Source of the DNA: Zancudomyces culisetae
Taxonomy: Eukaryota > Kickxellomycota > Harpellomycetes > Harpellales > Legeriomycetaceae
DNA length: 27,217 nucleotides
NCBI GenBank assembly: GCA_001969505.1
Contig: LSSK01000812.1
Location: 1 to 27,217, forward strand
Direction: 5' to 3'
Within the stretch, counting starts at the first letter, position 1, and the number at the start of each line of letters is the position of its first letter. The notes beneath the pieces are model-generated. The model was not told where the DNA came from. It was given only the letters and a program-made list of their open reading frames with translations, and did no database searches. Made by a program: the position numbers and the translations under genes. Positions 19,075-27,217 of this stretch are shown one piece after another.

Positions 19075-21312
19075 CTACTTTTTCTTTGCTTTCAACAATG
19101 CTCTCTTTGCCATTAGAGATTTTTTGGATCGGTGTTTAATCATCATAAAGTTTTTGGTCTTCCGCTTCTCAGAATTACTAGTACTCTTGCCAGTACCAGC
19201 CTTGCCCTTTTTGTTTGATCCATATTTGGGTCTATTATCTCTTCCTTGTTGGATTGATGCCATTCTTTCTTCATAAGTGGCCTTCTTGCGTTTTCTGGAG
19301 TGATAATCGCCTAAAATATCAAATGGATCTACAATCTCGTTGTCATCGATGGTGTTGGAATTGCCCTCCTCTTGTTGCTTGAGTTTGATTTTGTCAATTT
19401 TATCAAATTCTTCCTGAGTAATAATTCGGGTTGTCTCGAGGCGAACCTTTGGCTGTTGTAGTTCTTCGGAGGAAACACCTGGTGGTTTTGATTGATTCTC
19501 TGTATTTAGCGACTCTGAATCCTCAGGTACAGATTCAGAATCTGATTCAGAGCCTGTTTCAAGATCAGAGTCGGAATCTTCTGATTTGATTGCATTTTCA
19601 TCTTCATTTTCATTCTCATTCTCAAGCTCAGACCCAGAGTTGTCCTCAGATGTAAATTCGAGCTCTTCATTCTCAGGAGAGACATCTTTCTTGGAATTAG
19701 AAGTACCAGGAACGTCCTCTTCGCTACCATCAGGAGTGGGGAGATCCAACAACTCAATTCCATCGACACCCTCAGCGACGTTGTTCTGGTCATACAAAGA
19801 ACTATTTGTCTTTTGTCGCTTAAAGCCTTCGGAGATCTCTTTTCCTCGCTCTCTCTTGTGTAGTAGCTCCGGATTTTTTTCTCTGTATAGCTGCAACAGC
19901 GATCTAGCAGCACTGACAACACCCTTATCACGATGCTTTCTGTACTCTATAAGATCAGATAATAGATCAGAATCTAATACTAATGGTTGTCTAGATGCAA
20001 CTGCTCTTATCGCGTTGAGACCAGCCGAAATAACCTCAGGCGCGCAATGGTCTGAGACAAAGTTGTCTGCAATAGTTCTGATCTGTGGTTGAATCACTTC
20101 GGCAGGTGTGTATTGGTGACACGCAGTAGCAAACAGAGCAAGAATTGATGTAATATCGCGTTGATGTGGCTGTAGGTAGCGCTGGATAAACGGATAAAAC
20201 TGCATAACAAATAACTGATGATACCCGAGTACTCGCGATACAAGCTTCAATTGCATCAGTCGTACCTCAAATCGCTCAACCGTCTTTTTGTTTTGCGACG
20301 TGTTGTTACTTGCACGTGCAAACAGCCGCTCAGCAAATGTTTGAGGATCATGCAAAAGGGAGAGCACTCTATACTGTGGCTGGTTTTTATTGTACTCCTC
20401 CGCCTCATCCTCATCCTTTTCTTGCTTCCGGTGAGATCTCAGCGCCCGCTGTAACTTTCGCTTTCTAGACTTAGTTTTCTTTGTGTGTGCTTGTTGTTTC
20501 TGTATTTCTCTCAACTCTGTGCGGTAGTCCTTTAAGTTTTCATCATCGCTTTCTGAACCCCCTTGCGAGTCTGAATCATCATCCTCACTCTTCTTTTTTT
20601 TGCTAACTGGGTTCAGGAAAAACTTTATGCAAGTAACAGATATTTTAGTAATAGGCGAAAAACATCCCTGTGCTATTACGTTTACTGTCTTTTCGTCGTT
20701 CCATATGTTCTTTTTGTATAACTCTATACACACATCCAAACTCTTTTTTGCCGATATCGCACCTGGCCCCGATTTGTCTTGTGATTCTGGTGAATTTATT
20801 ATTGAAAACATGTAGTTCTGCAACCCCCTGTTCAGTCCATTATTTCTGTGTTTCCCTTTGTTGGCTATTTTAATGTCGTTTACTATAAAGCTATATAATA
20901 GTTCCCGAAGCGCTTTATCACGGCATCTAAATAGTGTGAAAAACGTGGGCAGTATCTCCATGCTCGCTATTTCACCTTTATTCTTCAATAGTATCATGCT
21001 CTGTACCATGTTCTTCCGTAGATTTGGTCCCATTATCATATAGTGTCTTTGTATTAGCTTTAAAAGCTTTTGTCCAAAATCCTTGATCAGATCATTTCCA
21101 TAGCAACTAGCTACATGCGATAAAAACATGATAACGTCTCCAAACTCTTTGTTCTCCTCCTCTGGCTTTAGCTCAAAAACCGTCATACTTGCCTCAAAAT
21201 GTCTGCATTGCTGCTGAAATTCCTCTCGGTATGATTCTGGATCTCTCTTTATTAGGTTCTGCAACTGTGGTAAGTTGTTTAGCAATTCTGTTGCCCGTTG
21301 TTTTCGAACCAT
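19075..21312 (-). CDS. SDA1: SDA1, nuclear 60S ribosome biogenesis factor
   Basis: Sda1 is an essential nuclear protein of late pre-60S particles, needed for 60S assembly and export and for passage through G1. The 745 residues are near the S. cerevisiae length (767). The N-terminal part (about 1-235) is a helical-repeat region of the NUC130/3NT type, starting MVRKQRATELLNNLPQLQNL. An acidic patch (243-259) and a basic Lys/Arg stretch (279-298) follow. The SDA1 core (about 315-490) includes DHCAPEVISAGLNAIR and AARSLLQLYREKNPELL. A long Asp/Glu/Ser tract (530-605) precedes the basic C-terminus (YEERMASIQQGRDNRPKYG and a KAKKK end), likely nuclear targeting. No intron is needed. The ATG at 21312 matches the family start. 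A-T tract and PAC-like elements upstream fit a ribosome-biogenesis gene. Confidence 0.96.
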   Translation of the reverse strand: MVRKQRATELLNNLPQLQNLIKRDPESYREEFQQQCRHFEASMTVFELKPEEENKEFGDVIMFLSHVASCYGNDLIKDFGQKLLKLIQRHYMIMGPNLRKNMVQSMILLKNKGEIASMEILPTFFTLFRCRDKALRELLYSFIVNDIKIANKGKHRNNGLNRGLQNYMFSIINSPESQDKSGPGAISAKKSLDVCIELYKKNIWNDEKTVNVIAQGCFSPITKISVTCIKFFLNPVSKKKKSEDDDSDSQGGSESDDENLKDYRTELREIQKQQAHTKKTKSRKRKLQRALRSHRKQEKDEDEAEEYNKNQPQYRVLSLLHDPQTFAERLFARASNNTSQNKKTVERFEVRLMQLKLVSRVLGYHQLFVMQFYPFIQRYLQPHQRDITSILALFATACHQYTPAEVIQPQIRTIADNFVSDHCAPEVISAGLNAIRAVASRQPLVLDSDLLSDLIEYRKHRDKGVVSAARSLLQLYREKNPELLHKRERGKEISEGFKRQKTNSSLYDQNNVAEGVDGIELLDLPTPDGSEEDVPGTSNSKKDVSPENEELEFTSEDNSGSELENENENEDENAIKSEDSDSDLETGSESDSESVPEDSESLNTENQSKPPGVSSEELQQPKVRLETTRIITQEEFDKIDKIKLKQQEEGNSNTIDDNEIVDPFDILGDYHSRKRKKATYEERMASIQQGRDNRPKYGSNKKGKAGTGKSTSNSEKRKTKNFMMIKHRSKKSLMAKRALLKAKKK

Positions 21313-21469
21313 TCTTGTTGTTTGTTTATATTTTCTATACTTTTTTTATTGAATAGGTTGTGTTTATAGCCAGCTACCTTATATTCATAATCTATGCTAG
21401 CTTTTAAAACGAACTTAAATATTGTTATACATTCATTTATATTTATTTTTTTTGGCTTTTCATCAAATT

Positions 21470-21487
21470 AAAAAAAAAATTTTTTTT
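21470..21487 (-). promoter_or_regulatory. A10T8 tract (RRPE-like) upstream of SDA1
   Basis: Ten A followed by eight T form a self-complementary tract about 160 bases before the SDA1 ATG, containing AAAATTTT, the core of the yeast rRNA-processing element RRPE (bound by Stb3). Such tracts also act as nucleosome-excluding DNA. An element one base off the PAC motif (GCGAGGAG against GCGATGAG) lies at 21559-21566. Confidence 0.4.
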
Positions 21488-23507
21488 AGCTGATGACTTT
21501 TTTTTAAAAAATGACAATAATAAAAAAACAAGCATAGAAAAAAGGTAAAAAAAACTCTGCGAGGAGGAAAAGAAACAAAGCGATTCTCTTTGCATTATTT
21601 TGTCCCATGAACTTCCAAGTACTATATACTATAATTTTCTCAGGCTATACTAATACTTGATCTGTTGGCCATTCTCACATTTTGGACATTTTTATAATGA
21701 TCCACGTGAATCAAAACTACTAACTTTAAGCAAATGCAGCGGGATTTACAACGGTAACACTACTGGAAGCAGTGTAAATAGTAGTACTTTTAAGTCGCTT
21801 GTACCCTTCTTCAATACATTTTATCCTTTTTTTAGTACACTACTCTGGAATTGATCAACAACATCTTTTTTTTTTAAACCACATACTTTACCATTGTGTA
21901 CAGAATAAAAAAGTGTGTAGTGTCTTTAATTTCTGAGTAACAATCGATTGTATAGTTTTTGTTGATACCCATTATTTACATCTTTGCAGAGAAACCATGA
22001 TTTATACTATGTTCAATAGATTTATAAACGAGAGAACCAGGTCCCCATCCCCGTTGTCCCTTCCCTTCTTAAAATAGTCCAGTGTATTTTTATGGATGAT
22101 CGAGGACGTAGTTATATGTAATGCTTTTTTGATATGCACAAGTACAATTCATGACTACTTTTTGCTAGAGTGGAAATCCCCCCCTTATCCCGACCTTAGT
22201 GTGCAAGAAATGATACGATTTTTTTTTTGATAAACACCATCCTGTTTATAATATCACTACAACAAGAAAAAAACAGCCCATGTGTGCATTGAATAAAGCA
22301 TACTCTATCCAAATGTTGAAATAAACCTTTTTCCAGAATTGTGTAAATGCAACATATTGGCATTTTCCCATATACTCTAATAACTTTGGCAATTCCAAGG
22401 TATGTGAGTATTTAATTGCGTATATTATCTGTATTTTCCATATTTAGAGATATAACTATTTTTGTGGAAATTGCATATGTTAGAATAAAACAACCTGCGA
22501 TGAACTCAAAATTTTTTGTCTTTTTATGGAGAAGGAGGAGGAATATAAAAACAATACATTTATCTTTGTGCTATCTGAATATAGGTGAAATGTGCCATGA
22601 ATGATAAATACGGGCCAACTAGTTATGTAGTCAGTAGTTAGTGTTACAAGAACAGTTTATCCTTCCTCTTTCCTTCCACTCTACATCTCAATCCCGGTTT
22701 TTTCTATTTTGTTTTCCTTTTTTTTAGCTTTGTGGGAAACAGTAATACAAACGAAACCTGTATAATAAAATAAAAAAGTTCTGAGTCATATCACTTCATT
22801 GCTCAAAAATCATACAATGTGCTTTTTTCATGTAATGACATCATTTGAGTAATTCACTCTTCGTAGACCAAAACATTCTTAATTCAGGTTGAAAAATTTT
22901 GCGCGTATAAGAAAACCACATGTAATCACATAAATTCTGCATTCTCTGAACTACCACCCCTATTGATGCTTGATACCTGGTTATGCAAATCCAAACAATG
23001 AGGAAAAAAAAACGATCAGAAACAATTAAACTACCCACATCTATGATACCACCTCATCACATGCATCATTAAAATATGTGACGTGGACCCCTTTTTGCGT
23101 GAATATGTGGTTATAATTGAAAAAAAGCTTGAATCTTTGTTCTAAAAGTCGCAGTACCCATCAGACAAGATTCACGAATACTGACTTGTGCTTAGTAGCA
23201 ACCACAACCCAACACATAAATACGTTTTTGTAAGTGTGTACGGATATATGTATAGCTTATCAAAAAACACTGAACAAAATAATCCAAGCAAAGGCTATGC
23301 TGGTAGCTCAAAATTCTATCGCTTACGACAACCAAAACCAGCAATCACATTCGCTGTCAACCCCCCTCAACGCCGCAGCTTCTCCGTAATTCCAAATCTC
23401 TTTTTGCTTTTTTTTTCTTTAGAGGAAAACAGAGCTAACAAAGTACACACAGCTAATCAATGATCAGCGAAGGATCTCGAATTATCTATTTGACAATAAG
23501 CGCCGTA

Positions 23508-23523
23508 TTACAAATTGTACGCT
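23508..23523 (+). repeat. 16-bp direct repeat, copy 1
   Basis: TTACAAATTGTACGCT, identical to 23854-23869. The core TACAA-A-TTGTA is an odd inverted repeat, as seen in dimeric protein binding sites. Function unknown. Confidence 0.7.
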
Positions 23524-23853
23524 TCACTTATTGGTGAGATATTACTTTTGCAATACCTAATGATCTTATAAAAGAGTAATAGTTTTCTTCAGCAATTTTC
23601 TGCAAATCAAGATAATCCATTTATCAAAAATACTGATAACGATATTCGTAAACTAATTCATTTCCAAAAAAAAATCCAAACATTCACTACCCCCAAAATG
23701 TTTGTGCTACTCGCAGTAAAGCAGCTATACAGGCACACTTTGCATAATGAACGAAATAATACAAACATTACCCCCCGTTATTACCAGTACCATACCCGAG
23801 ATAAAACTTCGTGAATTTATACCACATTTGGCTTTACAAAAAACTTCTTTATT

Positions 23854-23869
23854 TTACAAATTGTACGCT
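23854..23869 (+). repeat. 16-bp direct repeat, copy 2
   Basis: Second exact copy of TTACAAATTGTACGCT, 346 bases after the first and about 310 bases beyond the stop codon of the orphan gene. Flanks differ, so it is not part of a longer duplication. Confidence 0.7.
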
Positions 23870-24179
23870 ACAAAAAAAAAGCTTTTTAGGTAAACCCCAC
23901 ACTTAAAAATATATTATCAAATTTTTTAGGCAAAAAATTGAGTTTTTGAAAATTTTGATCTGAAATAATGCCAAAAACAGATTTATTATAAATCAGAAAT
24001 GTGTAAAATTACAAGACCAAAAAACTTGATTTATAAATGTTGGTTTTAAGGTAAATTCATGAAAACAAGTTTAATGGACACCAAAAAGTAAGATGGGTTA
24101 AGTTGTAAGGCATGATAAGTCTAGAAAAGATAAGTTGAGGTCAAGGAATGCTTCATGAGATCGTTATAAAATACAAAGG

Positions 24180-25232
24180 CTAGTATACAGCCAAAACTCT
24201 CTTATTTTTAGCACGAGTTCGATATGACCTCATAACGTCTGAGGGGGGATGTTCAAAAACACTGTATTCTTTGTAAAACATCCTACTAAGTGCCAAATCT
24301 ACACAGCTAACACTTTCAAACTCATAACCCGAACATCGTGCTATCTTATCCTCGCTTGCCCTCATAATATTTTTTATCAAGACGGTTTGGGAAAGAGATC
24401 TTTTGTTATTTTGGTTTAGTTTTTCGGCGCTTATTACGTATATTGTTCTTAAAGTTCGAAGGTTGGCTGATGTTTGTTCTTTATCTACGTATGTTACTGA
24501 CGATCTGCTCGATGAAGTATTACTATGTTCACTCAATTCATCGTCCATACTCTGTGATGAACGAATTGTTGGATATTTGTCGTTGAGTTTCCCAGAAACT
24601 TTTGTTTTCAAATCGGAAATTGAGCCTTTGCTTAATGATAATGGTACAAAATCCAAAAGCTCGGGATATATGTTTATTGGGATATCTTCGTCAAACGCCA
24701 ACTCTTTAAGCTTTTGGCGTTCAACACTACTCTTGGGTGGTTTCCTAGCAAACGCCTTTTTCAAGCAAGTTTGTGTAATCGAAAAGAGGCTCTTCTTCTT
24801 TGCCTTTGCGAAGTGACTCCCTGGTGCTTTGCTGGTTACAGATTCTTGGATTAGATCGTTTTCAGAAAAGGAGCTATCCACATGCAATGAATCATACATG
24901 GGTGTGTTTCCCACATGTTCGTAGCTGGATCTTGCTAGTACACCGTTATTGTTACAACCAAAGAAATTGATCTTTTCCACGCTGTTTTGCTGAAGCATTT
25001 CAGCCATTGTGATATTTTTGTCTGGTAGATGTACCCTTTTTTGAATTGGAGATATACCTGCAGGAATACCCTCTATTATTGTTGGTGGTTGTGTATTATT
25101 GTTGCTTGGTGTTTTCATCAGAATGCCCTTTCCTCCAATACTCCCATATGTGTTGTGTTCAGAATAAAGTATTATCTTCCTATAACCTCCTTTGGCTAAA
25201 TCAATGCGCTCAGAGTTAAGAGTTTCAAACAT
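24180..25232 (-). CDS. Orphan hypothetical protein, 350 residues
   Basis: I do not recognise this protein. The frame opens with a GTG at 25295, but a yeast start needs ATG, so the first ATG (25232; MFETLNSERIDLAKGG) is used. A TATATAAAA lies only about 15-25 bases upstream of it, too close for a normal leader, so Met39 (ILMKTPSNN) may be the true start, or an upstream exon may join at the ATTAG just before. Residues 1-145 are mixed polar with Gly and Asn. A basic segment follows (AKAKKKSLF, then AFARKPPKSS). A Ser-rich patch (STSSSRSSV type) lies near 245-260. The last 90 residues look folded, with alternating hydrophobic residues (TIYVISAEKL, FESVSCVDLALSRMFYKEY), then a basic tail. No signal peptide or membrane segment is visible. 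Codon use and length argue that it is real. Confidence 0.6.
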   Translation of the reverse strand: MFETLNSERIDLAKGGYRKIILYSEHNTYGSIGGKGILMKTPSNNNTQPPTIIEGIPAGISPIQKRVHLPDKNITMAEMLQQNSVEKINFFGCNNNGVLARSSYEHVGNTPMYDSLHVDSSFSENDLIQESVTSKAPGSHFAKAKKKSLFSITQTCLKKAFARKPPKSSVERQKLKELAFDEDIPINIYPELLDFVPLSLSKGSISDLKTKVSGKLNDKYPTIRSSQSMDDELSEHSNTSSSRSSVTYVDKEQTSANLRTLRTIYVISAEKLNQNNKRSLSQTVLIKNIMRASEDKIARCSGYEFESVSCVDLALSRMFYKEYSVFEHPPSDVMRSYRTRAKNKRVLAVY

Positions 25233-27072
25233 ATTCTTGCCTCTAATTTTATATAGTGTTTTTGTAAAAAGAACTCGTACAGATACTATTTGCACAAACC
25301 CAAGTTTAAATACTTAACACCACAAGCAATGTTGAAAACAAGACTTTAGCTTCAATCATTCCTTATTTGTGTTGGTGAATATTGGTTATTCAGCGTATTT
25401 TCATTTAAAAAAAATTTTTTTATGGCCAGTAGCGAATGAAAGCAAAAAAGCTAAAACGATGGAATAAATGTTTCTACGTGTTTTTTTCGACTAAGCAAAG
25501 TTAATAACTTGTGTGTAATTGGACAGTGCAGTATCGATTACTTTGTTTTAGAAATTAAAACCGTTTTTCCATTACAAAGCAAACGAGTGTCTACAACATT
25601 GATAATTTGCGTTTAATTTTTTTCAGTTTTACTTTTTAGCAAATTACATATTTTCTTAACGATTCTGACAATAATGGCACTTACCTCTGATTGCTCAAAC
25701 ATAATTGGACAATAAACTATATCCAAAACATAAAATGCAAACCATTTTTGGTTTTAAATCCATATTCAAGAAGCATTAAAAAAGCTCTAGTAATACTGAA
25801 AACCTCAGGATTTCTATCACAATAAATGCTGTCAAACGTAATTCCATATTGTTGTTTGCTAGTGATAAACAGTTACTTATTTCAATAAAGGCAACACAAC
25901 TTCAACAAAGCCCAACTTTTGCTCATTAAAATAACCACGCTGATCTATTTGTTCTATTTTCCCAAACCTTTTTTTCAAATGTTGCTTTGGGTAACAGTAC
26001 CCAAAAATATGTAGTAAATGAACAAACTCAATGATTTACACAAATATCGGAATATTACATATCTCACAACACTTAATTGGTGATATATCCTGAAAATTTC
26101 TCGGCATTTGAACTATCCATTCAATTTTCCGGAGGTTTTCAGCAAACCATTCTAATTTCAACTTACTCTAATTTCCGCAACATTTAAAGCAGCAAGTCAC
26201 CTCAACTTTACTGGGCAAACATTTGCTAGAATTTATAGTTTTTTTATTTTGAAAAACATCCCCAGATACCAATATAGAACTTTGCACCATCCACTTGCTG
26301 GGTCCTGTTTCTGCCAATTTAGGAAAAAAAATACAATAAGGGCTTATTAAAAAGAAAACTAATGGAATTGGCGCTATACATTGTTTTTGTGGTGGATACT
26401 ATCTATTCTTAAGCATTAATGGTAATTACAAAGTTCTATAAAACGCTGCTCAATTTTTTTCCCTAAACGATATACTATCTCTTCGAATTACATGTATAGG
26501 AAAAATAAATAGTTTGTAATTTGTAAAATTTGGTTCACATATGGAGTAAAATAATGCCAGAGTAGACTGTTTACAAAACGTTTGATACGTTTAGCGCTAC
26601 ACTTCTAAATATATGTGAAGGATAGCTGTTATTTACACAACTATAAAATTTAAATTTAGTATGTGGAAAGACACAGCATTTTAATATCATCCGGAATTAT
26701 TACATCCAATTACTACCGATATGAAAGGTGTGGCAAACTGGAAACAATTACAAAGAATTTTTTTGTATGTGTCTATGAGTTGATAATCAATCCTAAAGCT
26801 GTAACCGATCAAAATAACACTATAAATGTAATTTCGGCTATTAATTCACTCACATCCCGCCTATCTAATATTTACTGTTTCGTTATGACAATTGTAAATA
26901 GAATCTCACCTGTAAAAACAAATACATTTCAAGAAATATGAAAATGAAAAATACTAAAAAAACATTCTCTACAAGAAAACAGCCTATTAGGAGGGGGAGT
27001 GGTTACTAGCCATATAGAACCATCAAACCATTGTCTCATGTTTAAGTTTTATGCTACATTTATTCAGAATGT
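25233..27072. other. 1.8 kb spacer upstream of orphan gene
   Basis: Very AT-rich with no supported gene. A 92-codon frame at 26663-26941 (plus) starts with GTG directly after an in-frame stop and has no early ATG, so it is not called. No repeats, tRNA or other RNA gene were recognised. It should contain the orphan gene promoter and, if the right-edge gene is real, that gene's 3' end (AATAAA is readable on the minus strand near 27059-27064). Confidence 0.5.
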
Positions 27073-27217
27073 TCACAAATACAACAAAGGTGTCACTAAT
27101 TGAAGCTTAATTTTGTTAGGATTTCCCATGATCTTTTTCTGCAAAGAAGTTTCGGCCTGTGCGGAGAATCTCAAAAACATCTTACACAAAGAGTCTTTAA
27201 TAGAATTTTCAGATATT
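27073..27217 (-). CDS. Possible C-terminal end of a gene cut by the window edge
   Basis: On the minus strand one frame is open from the edge for 47 codons to a TGA at 27073-27075, followed closely by an AATAAA-like signal. The predicted tail is amphipathic and protein-like (KDSLCKMFLRFSAQ, then KIKLQLVTPLLYL). Local base composition is less AT-rich than the spacer beside it. No family is recognised and 47 codons could be chance, so this is tentative. Confidence 0.4.
   Translation of the reverse strand, partial: ISENSIKDSLCKMFLRFSAQAETSLQKKIMGNPNKIKLQLVTPLLYL

Larger units (their letters stand above)
21313..24179. other. 2.9 kb spacer: SDA1 upstream and orphan gene downstream
   Basis: No supported gene. 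The longest frame (23188-23463, plus, 91 codons) begins with GTG, lacks a useful ATG and shows no domain, although it is less AT-rich around 23280-23400 and ends after a polypyrimidine-TTTAG that resembles an acceptor; a spliced small gene cannot be excluded. Also present: an A10T8 tract at 21470-21487, a PAC-like GCGAGGAG at 21559-21566 and two exact copies of a 16-mer at 23508-23523 and 23854-23869. I found no tRNA or snoRNA signature. Confidence 0.5.

Noticed and set aside
23188-23463. 91-codon frame with a polypyrimidine-TTTAG near its end
   Set aside because: It starts with GTG, has no early ATG and no recognisable domain. It could be an exon of an unseen small gene, but I cannot join it to anything.
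26663-26941. 92-codon plus-strand frame near the right end
   Set aside because: It begins at GTG right after an in-frame stop, with no ATG until late in the frame and no domain.

Overview
This is a stretch of nuclear chromosome from a budding yeast (Saccharomycotina). It is AT-rich and carries single-copy eukaryotic housekeeping genes on both strands, spliceosomal introns with GTAAGT/GTAAAT/GTGAGT/GTAACT donors and short A/T-rich ..TAG acceptors, TATA boxes and TATGTA-type 3'-end signals. CTG codons fall at positions that are Leu in conserved domains (RNPS1 RNP2 motif, RTC1 WD motif, SDA1 core), so a CUG-Ser or CUG-Ala code is unlikely. An SR-protein gene related to RNPS1 and a three-intron SS18-like gene point to an intron-richer, early-diverging lineage (Dipodascales-like) rather than Saccharomyces. 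That placement is inference. I saw no bacterial, viral or transposon genes.

Layout, left to right. At 1-85 there is an undecidable edge fragment. At 1454-8561 (+) is a very large RTC1/SEA2 (WDR24) gene, read as two exons with a 740-residue low-complexity first exon; it could instead be two genes. At 8827-9543 (-) is YRA1 (ALY/REF mRNA export adaptor), convergent with RTC1. At 9544-12832 is a 3.3 kb gene-free divergent region. At 12833-14197 (+) is an RNPS1-like RS-RRM-RS protein with one intron. At 14482-16269 (-) is a MET1/CysG-like siroheme enzyme with an intact dehydrogenase/chelatase half. At 17391-18535 (-) is a four-exon SS18/SSXT-domain gene, a probable SWI/SNF subunit. At 19075-21312 (-) is SDA1 (60S biogenesis). 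At 24180-25232 (-) is an orphan protein. At the right edge is a 47-codon minus-strand open tail of a possible further gene.

There is no operon logic. The genes serve amino-acid signalling to TORC1 (RTC1), mRNP assembly and export (YRA1 and RNPS1, which share one divergent region), sulfite reduction cofactor synthesis (MET1), chromatin remodelling (SSXT protein) and ribosome assembly (SDA1). The spliced models were built by hand from reading frames; all proposed exon junctions keep frame, but no transcript data were available.

I did not find a clearly new biological system. The points most worth a second look are the oversized RTC1 and its ambiguous intron, the retained RNPS1, the intact two-domain siroheme enzyme with a palindromic CRE-like site upstream, the long YRA1-RNPS1 spacer, a 16-bp exact repeat in the SDA1 upstream spacer, and a canonical G-quadruplex motif inside RTC1.
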